Counted from the first letter of the stretch, positions 6,605-14,616 are shown. The stretch: 18,217 nt of DNA from Campylobacterota bacterium (GCA_015488875.1 WFMX01000269.1:1-18217), one strand, 5' to 3'. The notes: generated by a model not told the origin, from the letters alone. Translations and numbers: made by a program.

Positions 6605-6835
6605 ATGGCATTATTTGATGATGTAAAAGAGGTAGTAGTAGAGCAATTGAGCGTAGATGCAAATGAGGTGAAAGAGGAGTCTAAGTTTGTAGAAGATCTT
6701 GGAGCAGATAGCCTTGATGTAGTAGAGTTGGTTATGGCACTTGAAGAGAAATTTGAGATAGAGATTCCTGATGAGCAAGCAGAGTCCATAGCAACAGTAG
6801 CAGATGCTATCAAGTTTATCGAAGAGAATAAATAA
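6605..6835 (+). CDS. acpP: Acyl carrier protein
   Basis: This 76-residue acidic protein has the normal length. The 4'-phosphopantetheine attachment motif is GADSLDVVELVMALEE, with the modified serine at residue 36. It carries the growing acyl chain in type II fatty acid synthesis in the cytosol. A strong AAGGAGAG ribosome site lies four bases before the ATG, and a consensus -10 box is upstream. It is followed by fabF and accA, an order known from Helicobacter and relatives. A stem-loop separates it from fabF and may let acpP be made in excess of the enzymes. Confidence 0.97.
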   Translation: MALFDDVKEVVVEQLSVDANEVKEESKFVEDLGADSLDVVELVMALEEKFEIEIPDEQAESIATVADAIKFIEENK

Positions 6836-6844
6836 TCAAGACCC

Positions 6845-6870
6845 AACCCTTCTTTAAGTTGAGGAGGGTT
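6845..6870 (+). terminator. Stem-loop between acpP and fabF (possible attenuator)
   Basis: AACCCT at 6845-6850 pairs with AGGGTT at 6865-6870, and four further inner pairs (two of them wobble) leave a six-base loop. There is no U-tract after it. It lies 10 bases past the acpP stop in the 117-base acpP-fabF gap. A partial terminator or a 3'-end stabiliser for a monocistronic acpP mRNA would both fit. Confidence 0.4.
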
Positions 6871-6952
6871 AGCACGGTTGTCGCTCAAAACTCTATATGT
6901 TACTATCTAGGGTTTTGCGAGGTGACTTCATAAATCAATCACAGGAGAGCAA

Positions 6953-8170
6953 GTGAAAAGAGTAGTTGTAACAGGCATAGGTATGATAAATAGCCTTGGG
7001 CAGGATAAAGAGAGTTCATTCCAAGCGATATTGGATGGAGAGTGCGGTATCAAAACGATAGAGCTTTTTGATCCAGAGAGATTTCCTGCCCAAATAGCAG
7101 GTGAGATAGTAGGTTTTGATCCTAGTACGGTGATGGATAAAAAAGAGGTAAAAAAAGCAGATCGATTTATACAGCTAGGACTCAAAGCAGCCCAAGAAGC
7201 TATGGAGGATGCAGCTCTTCCAGATGGTGTAGACAAAGATAGATTTGGAGTATCATCTGCTTCAGGTATAGGTGGCTTACCTGCCATAGAGAAGAACTCT
7301 GTCATATGTGATACTCGTGGACCTAGAAGAATCTCTCCATTCTTTATCCCGTCGGCATTGGTCAATATGTTAGGTGGATTTGTATCCATATACCAAGGAT
7401 TGAAGGGGCCTAACCTCTCTAGTGTTACTGCTTGTGCCGCTGGTACACATGCTATAGCTGAAGCTAGCAAAACCATTATGGTTGGTGGAGCAGATAGGAT
7501 GTTGGTGATAGGTGCTGAGTCTGCTATATGTGGAGCTGGTATGGGTGGTTTCGCTGCTATGAAAGCCCTCAGCACCAACAATGATGATCCGAAAGGTTCA
7601 TCGCGTCCATTTGATGGAGACCGCAATGGATTTGTCATGGGTGAGGGTGCTGGAGCTTTGGTACTCGAAGATTATGATTTGGCTCTAGCAAGAGGGGCTG
7701 AGATATATGGAGAGGTGATAGGTTTTGGTGAGAGTGGTGATGCCAACCATATCACATCGCCTGTGATGGAGGGTCCTCTGCGTGCTATGAAAGCAGCACT
7801 TACTATGGCAGGGAACCCAAAAGTTGACTATATCAACGCACATGGCACAAGTACTCCTGCCAATGACAAAAATGAAACCGCCGCTATCAAAGAGGTGTTT
7901 GGTGGCAAAGAGAACTGCCCACCAGTCAGCTCCATCAAGGGGCAGATAGGTCACTGCCTAGGTGCAGCGGGAGCCATAGAAGCGGTAGTGACACTAATGT
8001 CTATGAAGAGAGGCATCATACCGCCAACTATCAACTATACTACGCCAGACGAAAATTGCGATCTTGACTATGTGCCAAATCAAGCAAGAGAAGCAAATAT
8101 AGATGTAGCTATGAGTAATTCATTTGGTTTTGGTGGCACTAACGGTGTCGTGATATTTAAGAAAATCTAA
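6953..8170 (+). CDS. fabF: 3-oxoacyl-[acyl-carrier-protein] synthase II
   Basis: It condenses malonyl-ACP with acyl-ACP in the elongation cycle of fatty acid synthesis (cytosol). The 405 residues match the usual length of about 410. The catalytic triad is visible: Cys161 in VTACAAGTHA, His297 in NAHGTSTPAND and His334 in KGQIGHCLGAAG. The C-terminal SNSFGFGGTNG motif is also present. The start is GTG 6953 with AGGAGAG four bases upstream. It lies between acpP and accA, nine bases from the latter, so fabF and accA are clearly co-transcribed. A 236-codon frame on the opposite strand is a shadow. Confidence 0.97.
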   Translation: MKRVVVTGIGMINSLGQDKESSFQAILDGECGIKTIELFDPERFPAQIAGEIVGFDPSTVMDKKEVKKADRFIQLGLKAAQEAMEDAALPDGVDKDRFGVSSASGIGGLPAIEKNSVICDTRGPRRISPFFIPSALVNMLGGFVSIYQGLKGPNLSSVTACAAGTHAIAEASKTIMVGGADRMLVIGAESAICGAGMGGFAAMKALSTNNDDPKGSSRPFDGDRNGFVMGEGAGALVLEDYDLALARGAEIYGEVIGFGESGDANHITSPVMEGPLRAMKAALTMAGNPKVDYINAHGTSTPANDKNETAAIKEVFGGKENCPPVSSIKGQIGHCLGAAGAIEAVVTLMSMKRGIIPPTINYTTPDENCDLDYVPNQAREANIDVAMSNSFGFGGTNGVVIFKKI

Positions 8171-8179
8171 GGAGAGCTA

Positions 8180-9115
8180 ATGGCAACTTATCTTGATTTT
8201 GAGAATCGCATAGAGGCTATAGGATTAGACCTAGAGTCGGCTAAAGCTTCAGGTGATGAGGTTGCAGTAGAGTCATTTGAGAAAGATTTGACAAAAGAGG
8301 TCAACAAAACTTTCGGCTCGCTCAACGACTATCAAAAGCTAAGACTTGCAAGGCATCCAGATCGTCCATACTCGCTAGACTATATCAATCTCATCATGGA
8401 TAATGCATATGAGATACATGGAGATAGGGCATTTCGTGATGATCCTGCCATGTTGTGCTATATTGGCTGGATAGATGGTGTCAAGACTATGCTTATAGGC
8501 GAGCAGAAGGGCAGAGGAACCAAAAACAAAATCAGACGAAATTTTGGCATGCCAAATCCTGAGGGTTATCGTAAAGCATTGAGGGCAGTTAGACTAGCAG
8601 AGAAGTTTGATATCCCTGTGTTGATGCTCGTGGATACTCCAGGTGCATATCCAGGTTTGGGTGCAGAGGAGAGAGGTCAGAGCGAAGCTATAGCACGAAA
8701 TCTGTTTGAGTTCTCTAGTACCAAAATCCCTATGATATCTATTGTCATAGGAGAGGGCGGTAGTGGTGGTGCATTGGCGATAGGTGTTGCAGATAAGCTA
8801 GCTATGATGAGATACTCTGTATTTTCTGTCATATCACCAGAGGGCTGTTCTGCTATATTGTGGAATGATCCAGAGAAGGTAGAGCAGGCGACAAAAGCTA
8901 TGAAGATCACACCAGAAGATCTATTGGAGTCGAAGCTGATAGACGATATCTTGGATGAGCCACTCATAGGAGCTCATAGAGATAGGAAGCTAGCAGCAGT
9001 AGTAGTAAAGCAGTACTACTTAGAGAAAGTTAGAGAGCTTAGAGAGCTGTCTATAGATGAGATGTTAGAGCAGAGATACAAGAGGCTTGTGTCTGTTGGT
9101 GCTTATTCGGAATAA
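8180..9115 (+). CDS. accA: Acetyl-CoA carboxylase carboxyltransferase subunit alpha
   Basis: This is the alpha subunit of the carboxyltransferase that makes malonyl-CoA from acetyl-CoA and carboxybiotin. It works as a heterotetramer with AccD, which is not in this window. At 311 residues it is the standard length. An N-terminal helical region is followed by the crotonase-fold domain with GRGTKNKIRRNFGMPNPEGY, DTPGAYPGLGAEERGQSEAI and IGEGGSGGALAIG. The start is ATG 8180 with AAGGAGAG upstream, nine bases after fabF. A stem-loop 30 bases after the stop probably ends the acpP-fabF-accA transcript. Confidence 0.97.
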   Translation: MATYLDFENRIEAIGLDLESAKASGDEVAVESFEKDLTKEVNKTFGSLNDYQKLRLARHPDRPYSLDYINLIMDNAYEIHGDRAFRDDPAMLCYIGWIDGVKTMLIGEQKGRGTKNKIRRNFGMPNPEGYRKALRAVRLAEKFDIPVLMLVDTPGAYPGLGAEERGQSEAIARNLFEFSSTKIPMISIVIGEGGSGGALAIGVADKLAMMRYSVFSVISPEGCSAILWNDPEKVEQATKAMKITPEDLLESKLIDDILDEPLIGAHRDRKLAAVVVKQYYLEKVRELRELSIDEMLEQRYKRLVSVGAYSE

Positions 9116-9145
9116 AATCTTAGTAAGTTGTTTACACACTACACA

Positions 9146-9169
9146 CTTGTGAGGTTTTTGACTCACAAG
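9146..9169 (+). terminator. Stem-loop after accA
   Basis: An 8-base perfect inverted repeat (CTTGTGAG / CTCACAAG) has an 8-base T-rich loop, 30 bases downstream of the accA stop. Only a CCCCTTT stretch follows, not a U-run, so termination efficiency is uncertain. Confidence 0.5.
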
Positions 9170-9201
9170 CCCCTTTACAAATTCAACAAAAAGTTATAAC
9201 A

Positions 9202-9816
9202 ATGCAAGAAATAGTCAATCAGATAGTGGATATAGTCGGAAGTTTAGGATACGCTGGTATCTTTATCATGATGTTTTTAGAGAGCAGCTTTTTTCCCTTT
9301 CCTAGTGAAGTAGTGATGATACCTGCTGGATATTTGGCATTTAAAGGCGAGATGAATATATATATAGCAGTATCAGCAGGTATCTTAGGCTCCGTAGCAG
9401 GTGCATTGTTCAATTACTATTTAGCTATGAAGTTTGGTAGAAACTTTTTATTAAAATATGGTAAATACTTTTTCCTCAAAGAGGATAGCTTAGACAAGCT
9501 TGAAAAGTTTTTTGATAAACATGGTGAGATATCTACATTTAACGGACGACTCATACCTGGTATCAGACAGTATATTTCACTCCCAGCTGGACTATCGCGG
9601 ATGAGTGTATGGAAGTTCTCACTCTTTACCGCTCTAGGTGCTGGTATTTGGGTAATGGTGTTGGCTGGACTGGGATACTTTCTTGGCTCAAACGAAGATG
9701 TGATAAAAGAGTATCTCCATATAGCTACGCTTATAGCACTCATATCCGTGTTCATCATCACTATAGTTTATATAGTTCGTACAAAGAGCAAAAAAGCCAT
9801 AAAGGAGGAGATATGA
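9202..9816 (+). CDS. DedA family inner-membrane protein
   Basis: DedA/VTT-family proteins are inner-membrane proteins linked to lipid carrier (undecaprenyl phosphate) or phospholipid flipping and membrane potential. The 204 residues match the family. The membrane-entrant signature is FLESSFFPFPSEVVMIPAGYLA near residues 24-45, with its acidic residue. The second, GRLIPGIRQYISLPAGLSRM, has the conserved Arg and Pro. About five hydrophobic segments are seen, with a basic C-terminus. The ATG at 9202 has no good Shine-Dalgarno sequence. The stop overlaps the next gene by four bases (ATGA), which pairs it with a PAP2 phosphatase and suggests a shared lipid-phosphate or carrier-recycling task. Confidence 0.92.
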   Translation: MQEIVNQIVDIVGSLGYAGIFIMMFLESSFFPFPSEVVMIPAGYLAFKGEMNIYIAVSAGILGSVAGALFNYYLAMKFGRNFLLKYGKYFFLKEDSLDKLEKFFDKHGEISTFNGRLIPGIRQYISLPAGLSRMSVWKFSLFTALGAGIWVMVLAGLGYFLGSNEDVIKEYLHIATLIALISVFIITIVYIVRTKSKKAIKEEI

Positions 9817-10451
9817 TAGAGTCTCTATTTGAGAGAAAAATTCAACTATATGTCATAGTCGCATCATATATCTCGTTTCTACTGATAGCTTTGGATGTGA
9901 TCTTCGATGGTATGTTGACTCAGGTCGACAAGATTGCAAATCAATGGTTTTTGGATAATCAATCAGGTACACTTCATAATATTTTTTTCTCCATTACAAA
10001 ACTAGGTAATCTCTCTACCATGCTCATACTCTCTTTGATTGTGGTACTATTTTTACTATGGAGAGGGTGGAGAGATGAGGCGAAGATCTATCTAGTCGGC
10101 ATGTTTAGTTCAGCTATACTCTTTAGCGGTATCAAAGAGCTGATAGGACGCAGTAGACCATCTAGCTATATAGGTGACTACTTTCAACATGGATACTCAT
10201 TTCCATCAGGTCATGCTACTATGTCGATGACATTTGCTCTTTTGCTTTTCTTCATTTTGTACCCTCGTTCTTCTACTACATACAGATACGCTCTTGTGGC
10301 TTTTGTGCTACTATTTTCACTATCTATATCTCTATCTAGATTATATTTGGGAGTTCACTATCTTTCTGATGTCTTGGGTGGATTGTCACTTGCGGTTGGG
10401 AGTGTATTTTTGATATATAGGATATTCAACAGAGGAGAGCAAGAGTCATGA
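9813..10451 (+). CDS. PAP2-family membrane phosphatase
   Basis: The start is ATG 9813, overlapping the DedA stop and preceded by a near-perfect AAAGGAGGAG. A longer in-frame extension from 9609 lies wholly inside DedA and is rejected. The 212 residues have about six hydrophobic segments. All three phosphatase signatures are present: KELIGRSRP (Kx6RP), PSGH, and SRLYLGVHYLSD (SRx5Hx3D). Such enzymes remove phosphate from undecaprenyl diphosphate, phosphatidylglycerol phosphate or lipid A on the periplasmic face. Which substrate applies cannot be read from sequence. It overlaps the downstream suhB-like gene by four bases. Confidence 0.93.
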   Translation: MIESLFERKIQLYVIVASYISFLLIALDVIFDGMLTQVDKIANQWFLDNQSGTLHNIFFSITKLGNLSTMLILSLIVVLFLLWRGWRDEAKIYLVGMFSSAILFSGIKELIGRSRPSSYIGDYFQHGYSFPSGHATMSMTFALLLFFILYPRSSTTYRYALVAFVLLFSLSISLSRLYLGVHYLSDVLGGLSLAVGSVFLIYRIFNRGEQES

Positions 10452-11227
10452 GCGAGATAGAAATACTCAAGAAGATAGCCAAAGATGCAGGTGAGATAGT
10501 CTATAATGGCTATCACAAGAGCAAGAGTATCACACATAAAGGCGTAGTAGATCTAGTCACTCAATACGATGTAGAGACAGAGATATACATATTGGGCGAA
10601 CTGAAGAGGTATTTCCCTACCCATACGCTAGTAGGCGAAGAGAGCCATAAAGGTAGTTATGATTTTGAAAAGGCTATATATATAGACCCTATAGACGGCA
10701 CCACCAACTTCATACATGGCATACCTCACCTTGCCATATCTATAGGTGTTTGGGAGGGTGGTGAGCCTAAGATGGCAGTAGTCTACAACCCCATACTAGA
10801 TGAGATGTTTTACGCCAGCAAAGGTCAAGGTGCTTACTGTAATGAAAAAAAACTCACAGTATCCACACAAGACACACTGCAACAATCCCTCATAGCCACA
10901 GGCTTTCCATACGCCAAAGTAGATAGAGGTATAGAGTACCATTGGGTCATAGAGTCCATGACGAAACTGCTGCCAAATATCCGTGATATCAGACGACTAG
11001 GAGCAGCTGCCATAGATCTATGCTATCTAGCCGAGGGTAGAACAGATGGATTTTATGAGATAGACTTGAAGCCTTGGGATGTAGCAGGAGGGATACTGAT
11101 ACTGCTAGAGGCAGGCGGAGAGGTCAGCAACACAAAAGGCGACAGATACACCTTTACCGATAAAGGTATAGTAGCTACCAATGGTAAGATACATCAGGAG
11201 TTATCTAGTTATCTTTCTAGCATATAG
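10448..11227 (+). CDS. Inositol-1-monophosphatase family protein (SuhB-like)
   Basis: This is a Mg2+- and Li+-sensitive type sugar phosphatase family member of 259 residues, the normal length. The metal-site motifs are complete: Asp41, VGEES (62-66), DPIDGTTNF (80-88) and PWDVAGG (209-215). The GTG/ATGAGC start at 10448 overlaps the PAP2 stop by four bases. Family members hydrolyse inositol phosphate, 3'-phosphoadenosine-5'-phosphate or related sugar phosphates, and SuhB also has an RNA polymerase role in E. coli. Here the neighbours suggest inositol- or glycerol-lipid head-group metabolism, but this is only context. No convincing terminator is seen in the 103 bases before the convergent M15 gene. 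Confidence 0.9.
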   Translation: MSEIEILKKIAKDAGEIVYNGYHKSKSITHKGVVDLVTQYDVETEIYILGELKRYFPTHTLVGEESHKGSYDFEKAIYIDPIDGTTNFIHGIPHLAISIGVWEGGEPKMAVVYNPILDEMFYASKGQGAYCNEKKLTVSTQDTLQQSLIATGFPYAKVDRGIEYHWVIESMTKLLPNIRDIRRLGAAAIDLCYLAEGRTDGFYEIDLKPWDVAGGILILLEAGGEVSNTKGDRYTFTDKGIVATNGKIHQELSSYLSSI

Positions 11228-11330
11228 CCAATCTTAATAACTGATGTTACGCATCATAAGTAAGGAACCCTCCAAAAACAATTCTACCTATCCTACTTGT
11301 CCTTTTGTTTGAGATATCTATTTTTGAGTA

Positions 11331-11993
11331 TTATCTAGCATTGCCTCTATATTTGGTGGGCTTGTCAAAGTGTTGATAGTCCTTGATGCCATGCCAGTCT
11401 CCTCCCCATCTCCAGCCTCTCTGTTTAAATAATTTGATTATATAGTCACCTTTTCTTATCACCGCTTCATTCTCGGCAGAACCTCTACGCCCCTCTCTTC
11501 TGTCTCTATACTTTAGTGATTTTTTATGGCTAATGTGACCGCTTCTGGATATGTATGGATTCTCTATAGGGTTGATATCTATAGCCTTTCCATAAGAGTG
11601 ATTTGACCACTTTTTGCCACCTGTGACAGCACGACAGTTGAATGCAGAGGTATTGTCTGCTTCTATGGAATCGTGATCACTAGCCTTGTAGTGACTTACA
11701 AGTTTCATACTCTTGATAGGGTATCTTCGCTTGTAAAGTTCATCAAATATCTTTGCCACTTCCTTGGCTACAGATTTGTGAACTATCATTTCGCCCATTT
11801 TTCTTTTCCATCCAAAGTCATAGTATGGTATCTTCAGATATCTCAGATCAGGTATGGAGACTGGACACCCCCGTTTCCAAGAGCCACCTCTTATCATTTG
11901 ATTTTTTATAGTTGGAGAAATTTGATAAATCTTTGTCGAGCTATTAGCAGAGAGGATGAATGGTATCGTTAGTAGTAGTATTAAATTTTTCAT
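11331..11993 (-). CDS. Exported M15-family peptidase (D,D-/L,D-carboxypeptidase-like)
   Basis: From ATG 11993 it is 220 residues. A TTG eight codons upstream is less likely because the chosen start opens directly into a signal peptide (MKNLILLLTIPFILSANS). The zinc-peptidase motifs are SNHSYGKAIDINP (His132, Asp139) and DYQHFDKP (His208), the VanY/Peptidase_M15_4 pattern. Cys43 and Cys120 could form a disulfide. It probably trims peptidoglycan peptides in the periplasm. The 60-residue stretch between the Asp and His ligands is very basic (HISHKKSLKYRDRREGRR). It lies 70 bases downstream of the response regulator gene on the same strand and could be co-transcribed with it. Confidence 0.85.
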   Translation of the reverse strand: MKNLILLLTIPFILSANSSTKIYQISPTIKNQMIRGGSWKRGCPVSIPDLRYLKIPYYDFGWKRKMGEMIVHKSVAKEVAKIFDELYKRRYPIKSMKLVSHYKASDHDSIEADNTSAFNCRAVTGGKKWSNHSYGKAIDINPIENPYISRSGHISHKKSLKYRDRREGRRGSAENEAVIRKGDYIIKLFKQRGWRWGGDWHGIKDYQHFDKPTKYRGNAR

Positions 11994-12063
11994 ACTGATA
12001 TTGTACCATATTATCAATCAATTATTCAAGTTGTTTTGCGGTGTTCTAGTTGGCATCAATGCC

Positions 12064-12804
12064 TCATGGGTGAGGGGTGAGCTTATACCCTATGCCATAG
12101 CAACTATCTATTGTATCTTTGGGCAATTTTTTTCTAAGCTTATAGACCATATGCCTGATATTATTTTCACTTATGTCTATATTGTGCGTATAAAAGTGTT
12201 GTAATATATTTTCGTTGGTGCATATACACCTGCTCTTCTCTACCATTAATTGCATGAGTAGCAGCATAGATCTACTCAATTTTACCGTTTTTCCATTATC
12301 TTGGAGGAGGAGTTGATCTACGATCCATATATAGCCTTCGCCCAAATCTACCATATTCTCATCAACTTGCCTCTTTTCGTCTGAGATGCTCTCCTCTTCA
12401 GTGAGCTTGTGGATCACTTCAAATAGGGTATCTATCTCTATAGGCTTGGGTATGAAGTGAGATATGGATAGATTTATGAGATCCAAAAGATATCTACTGT
12501 CAGTATGTGCTGAGAGTATGATGATTCTCTGTCGGTCATCTATCTCTCGTACCTTTTTTGTAAACTCTATACCGTCCATCAAAGGCATTTCGATATCAGA
12601 TATGATGATATCATAATGACATCCGCATCTATCATAGTATCGATTATATAGTTCCAACGCCTCTATACCATTGGATGCCACTTCTACAAGCTGGAAGTAG
12701 TCAGATAGCATATTGTTCATCTCATCCAATAGTGGCGTATAATCTTCGACTATCAATAGAGAGAGTTTTTTTGTTTGGGTCAAAAGTTTTCTAAGATCTG
12801 TCAT
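12064..12804 (-). CDS. OmpR/PhoB-like response regulator
   Basis: The receiver domain (about 12-135) has the acidic pair Glu20-Asp21, phospho-acceptor Asp70 in IIISDIEMP, Ser98 in ILSAH and Lys120-Pro121. The C-terminal 95 residues form a winged-helix output domain ending in the typical NIRHMVYKLRKKL...SCYGIGYKL pattern. It is 246 residues long. The start is ATG 12804 with GAGGT five bases upstream. No histidine kinase is next to it in this window, so it may be an orphan or be served by a distant kinase. A Cys60-Gly-Cys62 insertion just before the Asp70 strand is unusual. Nearby genes that it might control are the M15 peptidase downstream and the porin upstream, but no operator is evident. 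Confidence 0.9.
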   Translation of the reverse strand: MTDLRKLLTQTKKLSLLIVEDYTPLLDEMNNMLSDYFQLVEVASNGIEALELYNRYYDRCGCHYDIIISDIEMPLMDGIEFTKKVREIDDRQRIIILSAHTDSRYLLDLINLSISHFIPKPIEIDTLFEVIHKLTEEESISDEKRQVDENMVDLGEGYIWIVDQLLLQDNGKTVKLSRSMLLLMQLMVEKSRCICTNENILQHFYTHNIDISENNIRHMVYKLRKKLPKDTIDSCYGIGYKLTPHP

Positions 12805-12863
12805 ATCTACCTCATATTTGTATTGCCTTTGTAAACGAAGTCCATGGGGCTACAGTTAGGGGA

Positions 12864-12889
12864 CATTGGTTTCGTGAGCGAAGCGAATG
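12864..12889. repeat. Imperfect inverted repeat (hairpin) upstream of the response regulator
   Basis: CATTGGTTTCG at 12864-12874 pairs with CGAAGCGAATG at 12879-12889 around a TGAG loop: 11 positions with one mismatch and one wobble. GGACA just upstream and TGTCC at 12897-12901 could extend the stem. It lies 60-85 bases before the regulator start on the minus strand. Confidence 0.45.
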
Positions 12890-13104
12890 AAAGCTGTGTC
12901 CTCACATAAAAATGGTTCGATTTCAAACGAAACATAAGCCTATTGCAATTTAGCCGAGATTTGGCAAAATAAGCTTTTTTGGGACGAGATTGCTTCAGTC
13001 TCTCCTCAAATTACGAAGCTAAAGCACAGTGTCCATCGTGATTTCATCGACATAGTGAAATATTTATACAGTGCCTAACGACAATTATTGAGAGTGGCTT
13101 GATG

Positions 13105-13130
13105 AAGGTATAGGAGAGTTCCTATACCTT
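13105..13130 (-). terminator. Stem-loop terminator of the porin gene
   Basis: A perfect 11-base inverted repeat (AAGGTATAGGA / TCCTATACCTT) with a four-base loop starts 20 bases after the porin stop. There is no U-tract on the minus strand, so it may rely on another mechanism or mainly stabilise the abundant mRNA. Confidence 0.65.
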
Positions 13131-13149
13131 GCCTGCAATAACTTATCTA

Positions 13150-14514
13150 CTAAAACTTATAAGTGATATAAGCTTGTAGTGTATTGTTGGTGTATGTACC
13201 TTCATCAGCTGCCACTAGGTCAGTTGAATTTGTAGTGAAGTCACCATATATATAAGCTATCGCAACATCTACACCATAGTAACTAGTCTCAGCCAATAGT
13301 GTCAATTCGTTCATATCCACAGTATAGTTCGCTGTATCTGTACCCAAAGTAGCCAGTGTCATCAAGCCATCTGCTTCTGATGTGTACTGTGCTGTCAACT
13401 TGAGTGAGTCACTTACTTTATAGCTACCTGCCACTGCGAATGAATCAGCACCTGGAAGACTTACAAAGCCATAGCTCCACCATGCCTCTGTATATAGCTT
13501 AGATTGAGCGGCACCACCACCCCAGCCAGCACCACCTACCATAGTAGCCGTGTTGGCGATAGATACAAGTCCACCGTCGTCTACACTAGAGTATGCAGCC
13601 CATAGATCAAATGCACCCATTGTATATCCAATTTTTGCAGCATATGCAGACGACTCGTAGTTGCTTAGGTCAGCACCCATGGCTGTACCTAGGTCAGTAG
13701 GGTCTATCTGAGCATATTGAGCACCGATAGTAAATCCACTGAATTCACCATCTGCTTGTAACCATACAGCTTGAGCTACATCTATCACATCATAATACCA
13801 CGCTTGTGCAGTGATGCCAGAAAATTTACCTATAACTGCTACTGTCCAAGCACCCTCTTCTACACCTGCTATAGGGAAGTAACCTTTGTCACCTGTAAAA
13901 CCACCACTCATTGTAGAGATTCTCTCAGCGTTACCGTTACCATCATAGATATATCCACCTACCAAAGTAAGGTTCTCTATAGGGTTGATCATAGCAACTG
14001 CTGCGTCAAATGTGTTGTTTGCTATATTCCAAGTCTCTGTAAAAGCTAGAGGAGTATCAAGCTCTGTACGACCCAAGATAAATGTAGCTTTGCCATCAAA
14101 TGCAGTACCTGTAATGTTGGCAGTATCTACCCATAGAGCATCACCTACACTTGTTAAATTTGCAGGATCATTGCTAGCATTTGCACCAGCGTATAGCCAT
14201 ACACCACTCACTACATTATCATCAAGACCTAGTGTTGCTATACCTGTCATACCAAAGTTTGCTTTCCAAGTACTAGCAAAAGAGTAGCTAACATCTCCAG
14301 ATACAGCAGCCTGACCCATAGCACTATCTTGTGCAAATAGATCTACTGTGTCACTGTCTGTTGTAGAGTAGAAAAATTTAATATCTCCACTAAATGACCA
14401 TGGTGATGCTTCTACTACTGGCTCTGGTGCTGGCTCCACTGGTGCTATATCACCACCTGCCACTGCTGAACTTACAGCCAATGCTGCGATAAGACTAAGT
14501 TTTGTAAATTTCAT
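13150..14514 (-). CDS. Major outer-membrane porin, Campylobacterota type
   Basis: The 454-residue precursor has a signal peptide ending at about Ala19-Gly20 and a proline/valine/glutamate-rich linker (APVEPAPEPVVEASP). A long barrel of alternating polar and hydrophobic strands rich in Gly, aromatic and Asp residues follows, with no cysteine. It ends in YITYKF, a C-terminal aromatic residue as needed for BAM recognition. The internal GRTELDTPLAF and NPIENLTLVGGY motifs fit the porin family abundant in Sulfurimonas-like genomes. It forms a diffusion channel, with selectivity unknown. Its TATAAT promoter and GGAGAG ribosome site, plus the strong stem-loop after the stop, make it a single-gene transcript with high expected expression. 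Confidence 0.88.
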   Translation of the reverse strand: MKFTKLSLIAALAVSSAVAGGDIAPVEPAPEPVVEASPWSFSGDIKFFYSTTDSDTVDLFAQDSAMGQAAVSGDVSYSFASTWKANFGMTGIATLGLDDNVVSGVWLYAGANASNDPANLTSVGDALWVDTANITGTAFDGKATFILGRTELDTPLAFTETWNIANNTFDAAVAMINPIENLTLVGGYIYDGNGNAERISTMSGGFTGDKGYFPIAGVEEGAWTVAVIGKFSGITAQAWYYDVIDVAQAVWLQADGEFSGFTIGAQYAQIDPTDLGTAMGADLSNYESSAYAAKIGYTMGAFDLWAAYSSVDDGGLVSIANTATMVGGAGWGGGAAQSKLYTEAWWSYGFVSLPGADSFAVAGSYKVSDSLKLTAQYTSEADGLMTLATLGTDTANYTVDMNELTLLAETSYYGVDVAIAYIYGDFTTNSTDLVAADEGTYTNNTLQAYITYKF

Positions 14515-14554
14515 ATTTACTCTCCATTTGATTAAGATTTTGATTTATGATGAG

Positions 14555-14560
14555 ATTATA
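14555..14560 (-). promoter_or_regulatory. -10 box of the porin promoter
   Basis: The minus strand reads AAGATATAATCTC, a perfect TATAAT about 40 bases before the porin ATG. It lies between the waaF stem-loop and the porin ribosome site, so the porin need not depend on read-through from the LPS genes. Confidence 0.65.
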
Positions 14561-14583
14561 TCTTAAGTACTTTAAAGTTTCCA

Positions 14584-14616
14584 TTAATGATTGGTTAATT
14601 TTTAATCAATCATTAA
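14584..14616 (-). terminator. Long AT-rich stem-loop overlapping the waaF stop codon
   Basis: A 15-base stem (14584-14598 with 14602-14616) has a three-base loop and a single G-T wobble at 14594/14606. The waaF TGA (14606-14608) and the last two or three codons lie inside one arm. It probably separates the LPS operon from the porin gene. It is AT-rich and lacks a U-run, so termination is inferred from position only. Confidence 0.5.

Larger units (their letters stand above)
12805..13149. other. 345-base gap between response regulator and porin
   Basis: No convincing protein gene lies here; the best minus-strand frame is 13 codons. It contains the porin stem-loop (13105-13130), a hairpin at 12864-12889, and a stretch near 12985-13015. 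On the minus strand that stretch reads GACTGAAGCAATCTCGTCCC, like the dispersed GAAGCAATCT-type intergenic repeats seen in many bacterial genomes. The tract GCTGTGTCC (12893-12901) and its near repeat CACAGTGTCC (13026-13035) may be remnants of a duplicated element. A degraded mobile or repeat element is a reasonable reading. A structured leader of the regulator gene is the alternative. Confidence 0.4.

Noticed and set aside
6928..7638. 236-codon open frame on the minus strand opposite fabF
   Set aside because: It is a shadow of a highly conserved coding gene, has no ribosome site, and its product (Pro/Ser/Ala-rich) matches no family.
9609..9812. N-terminal extension of the PAP2 protein
   Set aside because: It lies inside DedA in another frame. 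The ATG at 9813 has an excellent ribosome site and gives the normal family length.
11673..12204. Plus-strand frames opposite the M15 peptidase and response regulator
   Set aside because: Both minus-strand genes have complete motif sets; the plus-strand frames have no family resemblance or ribosome sites.
12805..13149. Riboswitch or tRNA in the response regulator-porin gap
   Set aside because: Hairpins are present but no cloverleaf, T-loop sequence or recognisable riboswitch core could be found.
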